Made by a program: the position numbers and the translations under genes
Part shown: piece by piece, positions 30,637 to 38,933 of the stretch
Numbering within the stretch: position 1 is the stretch's first letter
Layout of the letters: the number at the start of each line of letters is the position of its first letter
DNA from: Chloroflexota bacterium
GTDB taxonomy: Bacteria > Chloroflexota > Anaerolineae > Anaerolineales > UBA11858
Direction: 5' to 3'
DNA length: 50,904 bases
Assembly: GCA_016865865.1 (NCBI GenBank)
Contig: VGOC01000016.1
Location: forward strand, 1 to 50,904
Notes under the pieces: model-generated
The model's database searches: none
What the model saw: only the letters and a program-made list of their open reading frames with translations
Told to the model about the DNA's origin: nothing

Positions 30637-32042
30637 CGAGTCATCCTCACTCGCGATCCATCACGATGCTTTTTCTCATCCGACAACGATGCCAGCACAT
30701 CCTGGCTGATTCGGATGGCGTCTCCAGCCGAGAGCACCAGCACTACATCGCCGGCTTGAAGATCATTCAACAAACAGGCGGTTGTATCGGCTAAGGAGCA
30801 TGTAAATCGAACATGGGGATGATCCATCGCCTGCACAACCTGTTCAGCCGAGAAATCTAGGTCGAAGGCTTCTCGGGAGCGGTATACCTCGGTCACCAAT
30901 ACGCGATCAGCGTCATCGAAAGCCGCGACGAACTCATCGAAGAGCGTTTTAGTTCGCGTATACGTATGCGGCTGCCAGACCGCCCAAATCCTGCGATTGG
31001 GATATCGAACCCGGGCAGCGGCCAATGTGGCCCGAATCTCGGTGGGGTGATGGGCGTAATCGTCTATCAGGGTCACGCCAGCAACTTCTCCGAGCACTTG
31101 GAAGCGACGCCCAACCCCAAGGAATTCATTCAACGCCCCAGCGGCATCCGTCAAGGATAACCCCAGCAGGTCAACCACCGCCAGAGCGGCCAGGGCGTTT
31201 TCGACATTGTGCTTGCCAGGAACTTGCAGGGAAATCTGAGCAATCCTTTTACCGGCGCGGCAGGCATCGAAGTCGGAGCCGCCGTGGTGATTGAGCGTGA
31301 TATTTTCGGCGTAATAATCATAGTCCGGTGATTGGACGCTGTAGCTCAACCGCCGGCGCCCTTCATTGGCCGCTACGGCCATGATTTTGCTGGCGCCGGG
31401 ATCATCTCCACAGGCCAGAAGAATCCCATCGGGAGGCAGAATCCTCGCAAAATCCAGGAAGGCCTGCTGGAACGCTTCTGGGGTGGGGAATATATCGGGG
31501 TGATCGTGTTCCACATTGGTGATCACGGCGATTTGGGGCTTCAATCCTAAGAACATATAATCATACTCGTCGGCCTCGATCACAAAGGTGGGGCCTTCGC
31601 CGGCGCGGGCATTGGTCTCCAGATTCATCACCACGCCGCCGACAATGAAAGAGGGATCCTGGTCGAGGGCAGTCAGCGCCCAGGCCAGCATCGCCGTGGT
31701 AGTGGTTTTACCATGAGAACCTGCCACCGCAATGCCCTGTCGTCCTTCCATCAAATGGCCAAGATAATCAGCCCGCTTGAGCACAGGGATTCCCGCGTCG
31801 AGGGCGGCCTGCACTTCGGGGTTATCATCTTGCACCGCCGAAGATCGGATAACCAGATCGGCGCCGTTTACATTCGAAGCCCGGTGGCCGATGAAGACTT
31901 CAGCCCCGGCAGCTTCGACCGCTTGCGCCAGGGGGGAGTACTCCTGGTCGGAGCCGCTGACCGTGTATCCGCTCTCCAGCAGCACACGGGCAATGGCCGA
32001 CAGGCCTGTACCACCGATCCCGACAAAGTGCACGTGCGCCAT
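30633..32042 (-). CDS. murC: UDP-N-acetylmuramate--L-alanine ligase MurC
   Basis: HFVGIGGTGLSAIARVLLE; GSHGKTTTTAM; DDYAHHPTEI. Confidence 0.97.
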   Translation of the reverse strand: MAHVHFVGIGGTGLSAIARVLLESGYTVSGSDQEYSPLAQAVEAAGAEVFIGHRASNVNGADLVIRSSAVQDDNPEVQAALDAGIPVLKRADYLGHLMEGRQGIAVAGSHGKTTTTAMLAWALTALDQDPSFIVGGVVMNLETNARAGEGPTFVIEADEYDYMFLGLKPQIAVITNVEHDHPDIFPTPEAFQQAFLDFARILPPDGILLACGDDPGASKIMAVAANEGRRRLSYSVQSPDYDYYAENITLNHHGGSDFDACRAGKRIAQISLQVPGKHNVENALAALAVVDLLGLSLTDAAGALNEFLGVGRRFQVLGEVAGVTLIDDYAHHPTEIRATLAAARVRYPNRRIWAVWQPHTYTRTKTLFDEFVAAFDDADRVLVTEVYRSREAFDLDFSAEQVVQAMDHPHVRFTCSLADTTACLLNDLQAGDVVLVLSAGDAIRISQDVLASLSDEKKHRDGSRVRMTR

Positions 32043-32686
32043 CAAATAAACACCACCAGAACCAATAAGAAAGCAAGACCAACTGCAACGAAGATTCCAG
32101 GAGAAATCCCCAGCCAAATTGGGGGCATGGCATTGATCAACATCGTTGCCGTACTAAGCAGAGGGTCATTGCTATTCGGCGCAATAATATATGGCTCGAA
32201 TGGATAATGAGCCGAGTGCATATAGGACCAGATCGTTCCGACAAATAAGTACCCGTTGAAAGCGCCCACAACAAAACCTAATAGAATATCTTGAATTTTA
32301 TCTCTGCGGATGGAACCACCCAGCTTCGTAAGCGTAGGTGTTTGATAGCCGAAAAAGACCAACCCACCCAGAATGCACGTTCGAATCCAAAATTGGCGGC
32401 GGTATGCGCTTTGAGCGTCAGCGTTGAGCTGGCTAAAAGGCTTGACCTCTTCCGGGGGAAGGATCACGACATCGGCCGTTTCTCCCTCGCTGACAAATCC
32501 ATATGCTACTTCCAAAGATTTGAACGGCACAATCAATACTCTTAGATAATCTTGCGCAATCAAGATCATGAACAGCGCCAGCACAACACTGAATGTGACC
32601 AGCATCTCTTTAGCCCAACCCCTCAATGCTCCAACAAAAGCAAAGAGAAATAGAAAGAGAAAAAAGACCACCGCAAGACTAATCAT
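32042..32686 (-). CDS. CvpA-like multi-pass membrane protein in the dcw cluster
   Basis: FAFVGALRGWAKEMLVTFSVVLALFMI; LLGFVVGAFNGYLFVGTIW; position between murG and murC. Confidence 0.55.
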   Translation of the reverse strand: MISLAVVFFLFLFLFAFVGALRGWAKEMLVTFSVVLALFMILIAQDYLRVLIVPFKSLEVAYGFVSEGETADVVILPPEEVKPFSQLNADAQSAYRRQFWIRTCILGGLVFFGYQTPTLTKLGGSIRRDKIQDILLGFVVGAFNGYLFVGTIWSYMHSAHYPFEPYIIAPNSNDPLLSTATMLINAMPPIWLGISPGIFVAVGLAFLLVLVVFI

Positions 32687-33885
32687 CAGTTACTTCCTCT
32701 CATTGCATCGGCGCCTGCCAACTCGGCCAACAAACGGCCGATAGATAACGCCGCTTCAGGTTTGTTCAACGACAGCATCGCTTTGCGCATCTCCGCGCGG
32801 CGCCCCTCATCGTGCATCAGATCACGAACCAGAGGGACGATCTTCTCGGGCAATTCGGCGTCAGCTACCATCACGGCGGCTCCGCGCCGCGCCAGGTATT
32901 CGGCATTGACCTTCTGATAACGCCAGGCGTAGGGATAGGGCACCAGGATGGCCGGCAGCCCGAAGAGAGGCAACTCTCCCAGACTGGATGCGCCCGCTCG
33001 AGAGAGAGCCAGATTGGCTGCCCCGAAGGCTGCGCCCATCTCTGCGTGCAGGTATGGATAGGGGTGATAGCGTTGATCTTTTTCCGGAGCGAGTCCCCGG
33101 CGAGCCTGCTCGACTTCGGACCAGTTCAATTCTCCGGTGATATGGATGATCTGCATTTCGGCCAGCAATTCCGGCAAAGCCGGGAACAAAGCCCGGTTGA
33201 TCGAGCGGGCGCCCTTACTGCCGCCGAACACCAATAACGTCGGCAAATCGGCCTGTAAATTCAAGACCTTCTGGGCCTGCTCTCGATTCCAGGATAGAAG
33301 CTCCTGCCGGGTAGGGTAACCAGTCACGACGACGCCGCGATGCTTCGGGAAAAATGAGCGCGAATCTTCTGTGGTCAGGGCAATTCGATCCGCAAAACGG
33401 GCTAATGTCTTCAAAGCCAATCCCGGTTCGATGTCTGGGACAAAGAGGACCGCAGGTATCTTCGACCCAGCCAAAGCGATAGGCGCCGCCACATAGCCTC
33501 CAGTAAAAAAAATCACCTCGGGGCGAAATCGTCGCAATATTTTTCGGGCTGCGATGAACCCGCGCGCCATCTGGAACAGATTGCCAGGCATGGCCCGCAG
33601 CCCAACACCGTGCATACCTGCCGCGGGAATAGCCTCGAACGGCAAGCCCGCTCGAGCTACCAGGTCAGCCTCCATGCCACCTTCGCCGCCGACCCACAGG
33701 AGGTCGGAAGGAGGAAGGGTGAAGACTTGCCCTGGGCGCAGCCGAAGGGAGGAAGGATGAAGGGCGGAGGAGGAATTTCCGCCTTCAGCCTTCCGCTCTC
33801 CGCCTTCCGCCTTTAGCCCTTCCAGAACGGCGAGGGCGGGGTACACGCCGCCGCCGGTCCCGCCTGCGCAGATTAACAATCGCAC
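32686..33885 (-). CDS. murG: UDP-N-acetylglucosamine--N-acetylmuramyl-(pentapeptide) pyrophosphoryl-undecaprenol GlcNAc transferase MurG, with repeat-encoded insertion
   Basis: MRLLICAGGTGGGVYPALAV; GGMEADLVARAGLPFEAIPAAGMHGVG; LVFGGSKGARSIN. Confidence 0.93.
   Translation of the reverse strand: MRLLICAGGTGGGVYPALAVLEGLKAEGGERKAEGGNSSSALHPSSLRLRPGQVFTLPPSDLLWVGGEGGMEADLVARAGLPFEAIPAAGMHGVGLRAMPGNLFQMARGFIAARKILRRFRPEVIFFTGGYVAAPIALAGSKIPAVLFVPDIEPGLALKTLARFADRIALTTEDSRSFFPKHRGVVVTGYPTRQELLSWNREQAQKVLNLQADLPTLLVFGGSKGARSINRALFPALPELLAEMQIIHITGELNWSEVEQARRGLAPEKDQRYHPYPYLHAEMGAAFGAANLALSRAGASSLGELPLFGLPAILVPYPYAWRYQKVNAEYLARRGAAVMVADAELPEKIVPLVRDLMHDEGRRAEMRKAMLSLNKPEAALSIGRLLAELAGADAMRGSN
33705..33815. 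repeat. Imperfect purine/pyrimidine palindromic element inside murG and the ftsW 3' end
   Basis: aaggaggaagggtgaag...gaaggatgaagggcggaggaggaatttccgccttcagccttccgctctccgccttccgcc. Confidence 0.65.
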
Positions 33886-35089
33886 CGAAAGTCCTCCGTG
33901 ATTCTTCTTCTTGTTTGCGCTCCGATAGACGTGAAATATTCAGCACGATACCCAGCGCCGCCATCGTCGTCACCAAATTCGAACCGCCAATGCTGAAAAA
34001 CGGCAGGGAATTGCCAGCAAAGGGCATCAGGTTCAGTAACGAGGCCATGTTCATATAAGCTTCCAAAGTGATCCACATGGTCAGCCCGACAGCCAAAAGC
34101 GCCCCCAAACCATCTGGAGCGCGATTGGCAATGACCAATCCTCGCCAGAACAATAATGCAAAGAGAATAACTACAATCGTTGCTCCCAACACCCCCGTCT
34201 CCTCGCCAACGACGGCAAAGACGCTATCTGTGTGAGGGAAAGGTAAAGTTGTCATTTTGGTTGTGCCATGACCAAAGCCATCACCAAACCATTTACCGCG
34301 CATAAACGCCACCGTCGAGTGCTTCACATGGTCAGAGGATGCAAGGATGTTCTTCGAACCTTCTTTGAAATACGACACCCGTTCGTTATTCGTCGGGTTG
34401 AAGAGGATGACCAAAAAACCCGCCAGACCGGCGACCAGGAATAGAAACGCCGTTTGGATAACATCGCTGCCGGCCAGGTAATACATCAGACCGCCTAAGA
34501 TCATCACCATGCCTGCGGCGCTCAAATCGGGTTGACGCAAGATCAAACCGCTGGTGATCCCAACGATAGCTGCCAGGGGGATCAATCCATAGCCCACATC
34601 GGCCAACTGGTTTCGCTTGGCGTACAACCACACAGATAGATAGATCACGATGACGAATTTCGCCAGCTCCGAGGGCTGAATCGATCCATCTCGAAAAGCA
34701 CGCGTGACATCATTCATCGGCTCGCCAAAAAGCAACACAGCGATCAACGCTATCAGCGTGACAGCCATCGCGCCGATCGAGAGATAATGCCAATAGTGAT
34801 AATCCAGCCAGGTCAGGAGGATCATGGTTACGAAACCCAACCCCAGCCAGCGAAGCTGCCGGTAAAAGAGATAAGTGGGTGAACTGATGCCAATTTCTTC
34901 CTTGGATACCAACATGGAAGGATCCCAACTGGCGGAATGCATCATCAGCAGGCCAAACCCGATCAAAGTGAGCACCACCAGAATCAGAGGCACATCAATA
35001 TTCAGGCGCGGCGAAGACCAGGTTTTCCCCAGTCGTTTTACCTGACTGGGGGCGGCTACATTAACTCGTTGACCCATTTTCGAAAGCAC
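33785..35089 (-). CDS. ftsW: Peptidoglycan polymerase FtsW (SEDS family)
   Basis: Multi-TM; AFRDGSIQPSELAKFVIV; HTDSVFAVVGEETGVLGA; LPFFSIGGSNLV. Confidence 0.95.
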   Translation of the reverse strand: MLSKMGQRVNVAAPSQVKRLGKTWSSPRLNIDVPLILVVLTLIGFGLLMMHSASWDPSMLVSKEEIGISSPTYLFYRQLRWLGLGFVTMILLTWLDYHYWHYLSIGAMAVTLIALIAVLLFGEPMNDVTRAFRDGSIQPSELAKFVIVIYLSVWLYAKRNQLADVGYGLIPLAAIVGITSGLILRQPDLSAAGMVMILGGLMYYLAGSDVIQTAFLFLVAGLAGFLVILFNPTNNERVSYFKEGSKNILASSDHVKHSTVAFMRGKWFGDGFGHGTTKMTTLPFPHTDSVFAVVGEETGVLGATIVVILFALLFWRGLVIANRAPDGLGALLAVGLTMWITLEAYMNMASLLNLMPFAGNSLPFFSIGGSNLVTTMAALGIVLNISRLSERKQEEESRRTFGAIVNLRRRDRRRRVPRPRRSGRAKGGRRRAEG

Positions 35090-36498
35090 TCTCCTCGTTC
35101 TTCGAAATCCGAAAACTCATCGAAACTCGTCCCGCCGGGAGCGAGCAACACCACCTCGCCGGGCTCGACGACCTGCGCGGCTGCGCTTACTGCTTCCCGT
35201 AGATTCTGGCAAACCGTCTGTGTATACGGCCGCTCAGCCGGGCCTGCCGCAGCCATAGCGCGAGAGATGATTGCTGACGCCTCGCCGAAGATCACCAGAT
35301 GGTCTACTCGCTGGCGCACCAAAGCTGCCAGGTCCGCCCAGGGGAGGTCTTTGTCCCGGCCGCCGGCCAGAAGCACGATCGGCTCATCGAACGAGCGGAT
35401 CGCCGCGATAGCCCTCTCTGGGGCGGTGGCAATCGAGTCGTTGTACCAATCGGCGCCGCCCCAGGAACGCACGAATTCCAAACGATGGGGCTCGCCCCGG
35501 AATTTCTCGACGCCGGCTCTCATGGCGTCTGCCGGGATTCCGATCGCCGCGGCGATTGCGCATGCTGCCAACACATTCGATAAATTGTGCTCGCCTCGCA
35601 GTTGGATCGCTTCTGTGGGAAGCAGTTTTCGAGGAGATTCTCTCTCCCAAAGCGTGATCCAGCCTTCGAGCAGGAAGGTCCCAACCCGACCTTTAGGTGG
35701 GCGCGCCATCCCGAAGGTGAGTAAATCCCCCCGGACGGAATCCAACAAACCCCAGGCTCCAGGGTCATCATGCCCCAGAACAGCCACATCGCCCGGGCGT
35801 TGAAAATCCAAAATACGAGCTTTTGCAGCCGTATAGGCCTCCATGGTGATATGGCGATCGAGATGATTTGGCGTTACATTGAGCACCGCAGCTACATCGG
35901 GGGAACGGGTCATCAATTCGAGTTGGAAACTGGACAATTCCATCACCACCAAATCGGCGTCGGTCATCTCGTCCACAGACGAAATCAACGGATTGCCGAT
36001 ATTGCCACCGATCCATGTGCGGGTTAGGGGAGGCGGGTTAGGGGTTAGGGGTTGCACACTACCTGACTTCCTAACTCCTAACTCGCAACTCTCCCCTGCC
36101 ATGCGACCGACAAGCGATGTTGTGGTAGTCTTCCCCGCCGAGCCGGTAATGCCCACCACCTTACAAGGAGCAGCCTCCAGGAAAATCTGTGAGTCATTGG
36201 AGAGAGGCAGACCTCGCTTTTGCGCTTCCACAACCAGAGGCAGCGTCAATGGCACGCCGCCCGATACGCACACCAAATCAACATCATCCAGCAATCCCAG
36301 AGGATGGCCGCCCAAAGCCCATTCGACGGGCGCATCGGCCAAATCCTGGCGCGCCGTAACGAGCTCATCGGCCTCACGGCGGTCATTGAGTAGGACACGA
36401 GCGCCATGCGCGACCAGATAGCGCGCCAGGGCTATCCCCTGGCGGGCAACACCGATCATCAACACTCGACGGCCGTTCCAGTCCATCTGCTTCCTCAC
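35056..36498 (-). CDS. murD: UDP-N-acetylmuramoylalanine--D-glutamate ligase MurD, with repeat-encoded insertion
   Basis: GITGSAGKTTTTSLVGRM; TWIGGNIGNPL; NDSIATAPERAIAAI. Confidence 0.95.
   Translation of the reverse strand: MRKQMDWNGRRVLMIGVARQGIALARYLVAHGARVLLNDRREADELVTARQDLADAPVEWALGGHPLGLLDDVDLVCVSGGVPLTLPLVVEAQKRGLPLSNDSQIFLEAAPCKVVGITGSAGKTTTTSLVGRMAGESCELGVRKSGSVQPLTPNPPPLTRTWIGGNIGNPLISSVDEMTDADLVVMELSSFQLELMTRSPDVAAVLNVTPNHLDRHITMEAYTAAKARILDFQRPGDVAVLGHDDPGAWGLLDSVRGDLLTFGMARPPKGRVGTFLLEGWITLWERESPRKLLPTEAIQLRGEHNLSNVLAACAIAAAIGIPADAMRAGVEKFRGEPHRLEFVRSWGGADWYNDSIATAPERAIAAIRSFDEPIVLLAGGRDKDLPWADLAALVRQRVDHLVIFGEASAIISRAMAAAGPAERPYTQTVCQNLREAVSAAAQVVEPGEVVLLAPGGTSFDEFSDFEERGECFRKWVNELM
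36021..36096. repeat. GGGGTTAGG/CCTAACTC imperfect palindrome inserted in murD
   Basis: gggttaggggaggcgggttaggggttaggggttgcacactacctgacttcctaactcctaactcgcaactctcccc. Confidence 0.7.
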
Positions 36499-37505
36499 GC
36501 CACCGAAAGCGCCACGCCGATCATGGCAGCCATCAAGCTAATCAACCAAAAACGCTGCACCACCTGCGTCTCGCTCCAGCCAGAAAGCTCGAAGTGATGA
36601 TGCAGAGGCGTCATCTTGAAGACCCGCCTGCCCTCGCCATACAACCGCTTGGTTAGTTTGAAATAACCTACTTGGATCATCACACTCAAAGTGACGCTCA
36701 CCGGGATGATGGCGATGATGGGCAAGACCGCCCATTGGCCGGTCATTAGAGCAACGACTGCTAATGTTGCACCCAGGCCCAGGGAGCCTGTGTCTCCCAT
36801 GAACAACTCCGCTGGATGGACGTTGAACCATAGAAAACCAAACAACGCGCCAACTAATGTAAAACAAAAATGCGCTAGGTATACCTGTCCCTGCAAAACA
36901 GCGATGCCGCCATAAGCTGCGAAGGCTGTCGCCGAGATCAATCCCGCCAGACCATCCAGGCCATCGGTCAGGTTGACTGCGTTGGAAAACCCGACGATGA
37001 GGACCATGGCAATGGGGAAATACCACAGGCCGACCGTGAAATCTATGTTGAAACCAGGCATGTAGAGATGCGGCGCGTCGAGAAAATGGTACAGGCCGTA
37101 AGACGCGCCAAAAGCCACGATCAATTGCAAAAAGAACTTCGTCCGAGCGCGCATCCCTTCACCACGGCGGTGGCCGCGCAGGCTCTGCCAGTCATCGGCG
37201 ACGCCGATCAAAGAAAACAGGATCAGCACCCCAAGAGGCAGTAACACCGACAATCCAAGCACCTCGGTTGGGCCAAGCAAGGAAGCAGCATTCAACAAAA
37301 TGGTGATCAACGCGACGGGCAGGACGATCATCACCCCGCCCATGGTTGGTGTGCCCAATTTCGAGAAGTGCCGCTCCGGGCCTTCCAGACGGATCAACTC
37401 GCCCAGCTTGAAGTTTCGCAGAATGCGCAACAGAGGCGGCCCCCAAATCACGGTCAGCAAGAAACTGAAGCCGGCTAACGCCAGAGTCAAAGCAGCTTGG
37501 GTCAT
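36495..37505 (-). CDS. mraY: Phospho-N-acetylmuramoyl-pentapeptide transferase MraY
   Basis: KLGTPTMGGVMI; NLTDGLDGLAG; MGDTGSLGLGATL; TPLHHHFEL. Confidence 0.98.
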   Translation of the reverse strand: MTQAALTLALAGFSFLLTVIWGPPLLRILRNFKLGELIRLEGPERHFSKLGTPTMGGVMIVLPVALITILLNAASLLGPTEVLGLSVLLPLGVLILFSLIGVADDWQSLRGHRRGEGMRARTKFFLQLIVAFGASYGLYHFLDAPHLYMPGFNIDFTVGLWYFPIAMVLIVGFSNAVNLTDGLDGLAGLISATAFAAYGGIAVLQGQVYLAHFCFTLVGALFGFLWFNVHPAELFMGDTGSLGLGATLAVVALMTGQWAVLPIIAIIPVSVTLSVMIQVGYFKLTKRLYGEGRRVFKMTPLHHHFELSGWSETQVVQRFWLISLMAAMIGVALSVA

Positions 37506-38923
37506 CGGCGCGCCTCCAGGGTAGCCACTATGCGATCCATACGCATACCCCGTGAACCTTTCACTAACACAACGTCATCTCCCAGCAAGCGGTCACACAA
37601 ATATTCGATGGCCTGATCGCTGTTTTCGAATTCGACGAGTTCCTGATTGGGGAAGCCAGCCTGACGAGCCGCGGCAGCGATATGGCGGCTGCGTTCGCCT
37701 ACCGTTACGATCACATCGGCGACTTCGGCGGCGCGCAGACCTACTTTCCAATGCCCCTCTTTTTCATACGGGCCCAACTCCAGCATATCGCCCAACACCG
37801 CAACTTTTCGTCCTTCCATTTCGTCGAGCAGATTCAAAGCCGCTATCGAAGATTGCGGGGATGCGTTATAGGTATCATCCAGCAGCAGAGCGCCGCTCTC
37901 GGCGCGCACAGCCACCAATCGCAACTGCGTGTGTCCTGAGCGCAGCCCGCTGATGATCTCTTCCCAGGTGAGGCCATCGTTCAACCCTACGGCCACAGCC
38001 CGGAGCACAGTATGAACAGAATGACGACCGATCAACGGCGCCCGCAGATGCAGGATCTCGCCGCGATGATGCAGGCGAAAACGGATGCCATCCAGCCCAA
38101 GACCCTCGACCTGGTCGGCCCATACATCTGCCTGGGGATCGAGGCCGTAGTAGAAGACTCGCGCCTGTGTCTTCTCCGCCATCGCCTTGACAAGAGGGTC
38201 ATCATAGTTGAGGATGGCAACCCCTTCGGGCGCCGGGGGCAAGGCTTCGACCAGCTCAGCTTTTCCCCGGGCGATAGCTTCCTGGGAGCCGGCCCGCTCA
38301 GCGTGGACAGTGCCGATATTCGTAATCACGCCAATGTGCGGTTGGGCCAGATCACAGAGAAAAGCAATTTCACCGGGTACGTAGAAACCCATCTCCAACA
38401 CAGCGCGGCGATGCCCATCGCTCAACCGCAGCAACGTGAGAGGCAGGCCGATTTCATTATTCATGTTGCCAGGGTTCTTCAAGGTGCTGTAACGTTGATC
38501 CAGTACTGAGGCAATCAGCTCCTTGGTCGTGGATTTACCAACGCTCCCCGTAATGCCGATTACGCGGATATCCAATTGACGGCGCCAGGCACCTGACGCC
38601 TGCTGCAATGCCTTGAGCGTGTCTTCCACACGAAGGGCAAAGGGCGCCTCCGGAATTGACGAACGTTCGAGTTGTGGGCGTCCACGTAAATCCAACACGG
38701 AAATGCCTTCCGGCAAATCGCGTTGCACTAACGTGAAGCTGGCCCCACGATCGAAGGCATCCTTCACATAATCATGACCATCAACCTGCTCTCCAGGAAT
38801 TGCTACGAAAAGCGCGCCGGGGATCACCTGCCGAGAATCCACAACGGCATCGGAAATCACCTGATTCGCCCAATCAGGCCGCTGATTGATGAGAGCACTG
38901 AGAAGATCAGCCAGAGTCAACAT
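37502..38923 (-). CDS. murF: UDP-N-acetylmuramoyl-tripeptide--D-alanyl-D-alanine ligase MurF
   Basis: DSRQVIPGALFVAIPGEQVDGHDYV; GSVGKSTTKELIASVL; LLDDTYNASPQS; VLVKGSRGMRM. Confidence 0.95.
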   Translation of the reverse strand: MLTLADLLSALINQRPDWANQVISDAVVDSRQVIPGALFVAIPGEQVDGHDYVKDAFDRGASFTLVQRDLPEGISVLDLRGRPQLERSSIPEAPFALRVEDTLKALQQASGAWRRQLDIRVIGITGSVGKSTTKELIASVLDQRYSTLKNPGNMNNEIGLPLTLLRLSDGHRRAVLEMGFYVPGEIAFLCDLAQPHIGVITNIGTVHAERAGSQEAIARGKAELVEALPPAPEGVAILNYDDPLVKAMAEKTQARVFYYGLDPQADVWADQVEGLGLDGIRFRLHHRGEILHLRAPLIGRHSVHTVLRAVAVGLNDGLTWEEIISGLRSGHTQLRLVAVRAESGALLLDDTYNASPQSSIAALNLLDEMEGRKVAVLGDMLELGPYEKEGHWKVGLRAAEVADVIVTVGERSRHIAAAARQAGFPNQELVEFENSDQAIEYLCDRLLGDDVVLVKGSRGMRMDRIVATLEARR

Positions 38924-38933
38924 CTACTTCACA

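Noticed and set aside
36021-36096. Telomere-type TTAGGG array
   Set aside because: Only a few degenerate units, arranged as a palindrome inside murD; no chromosome-end context.
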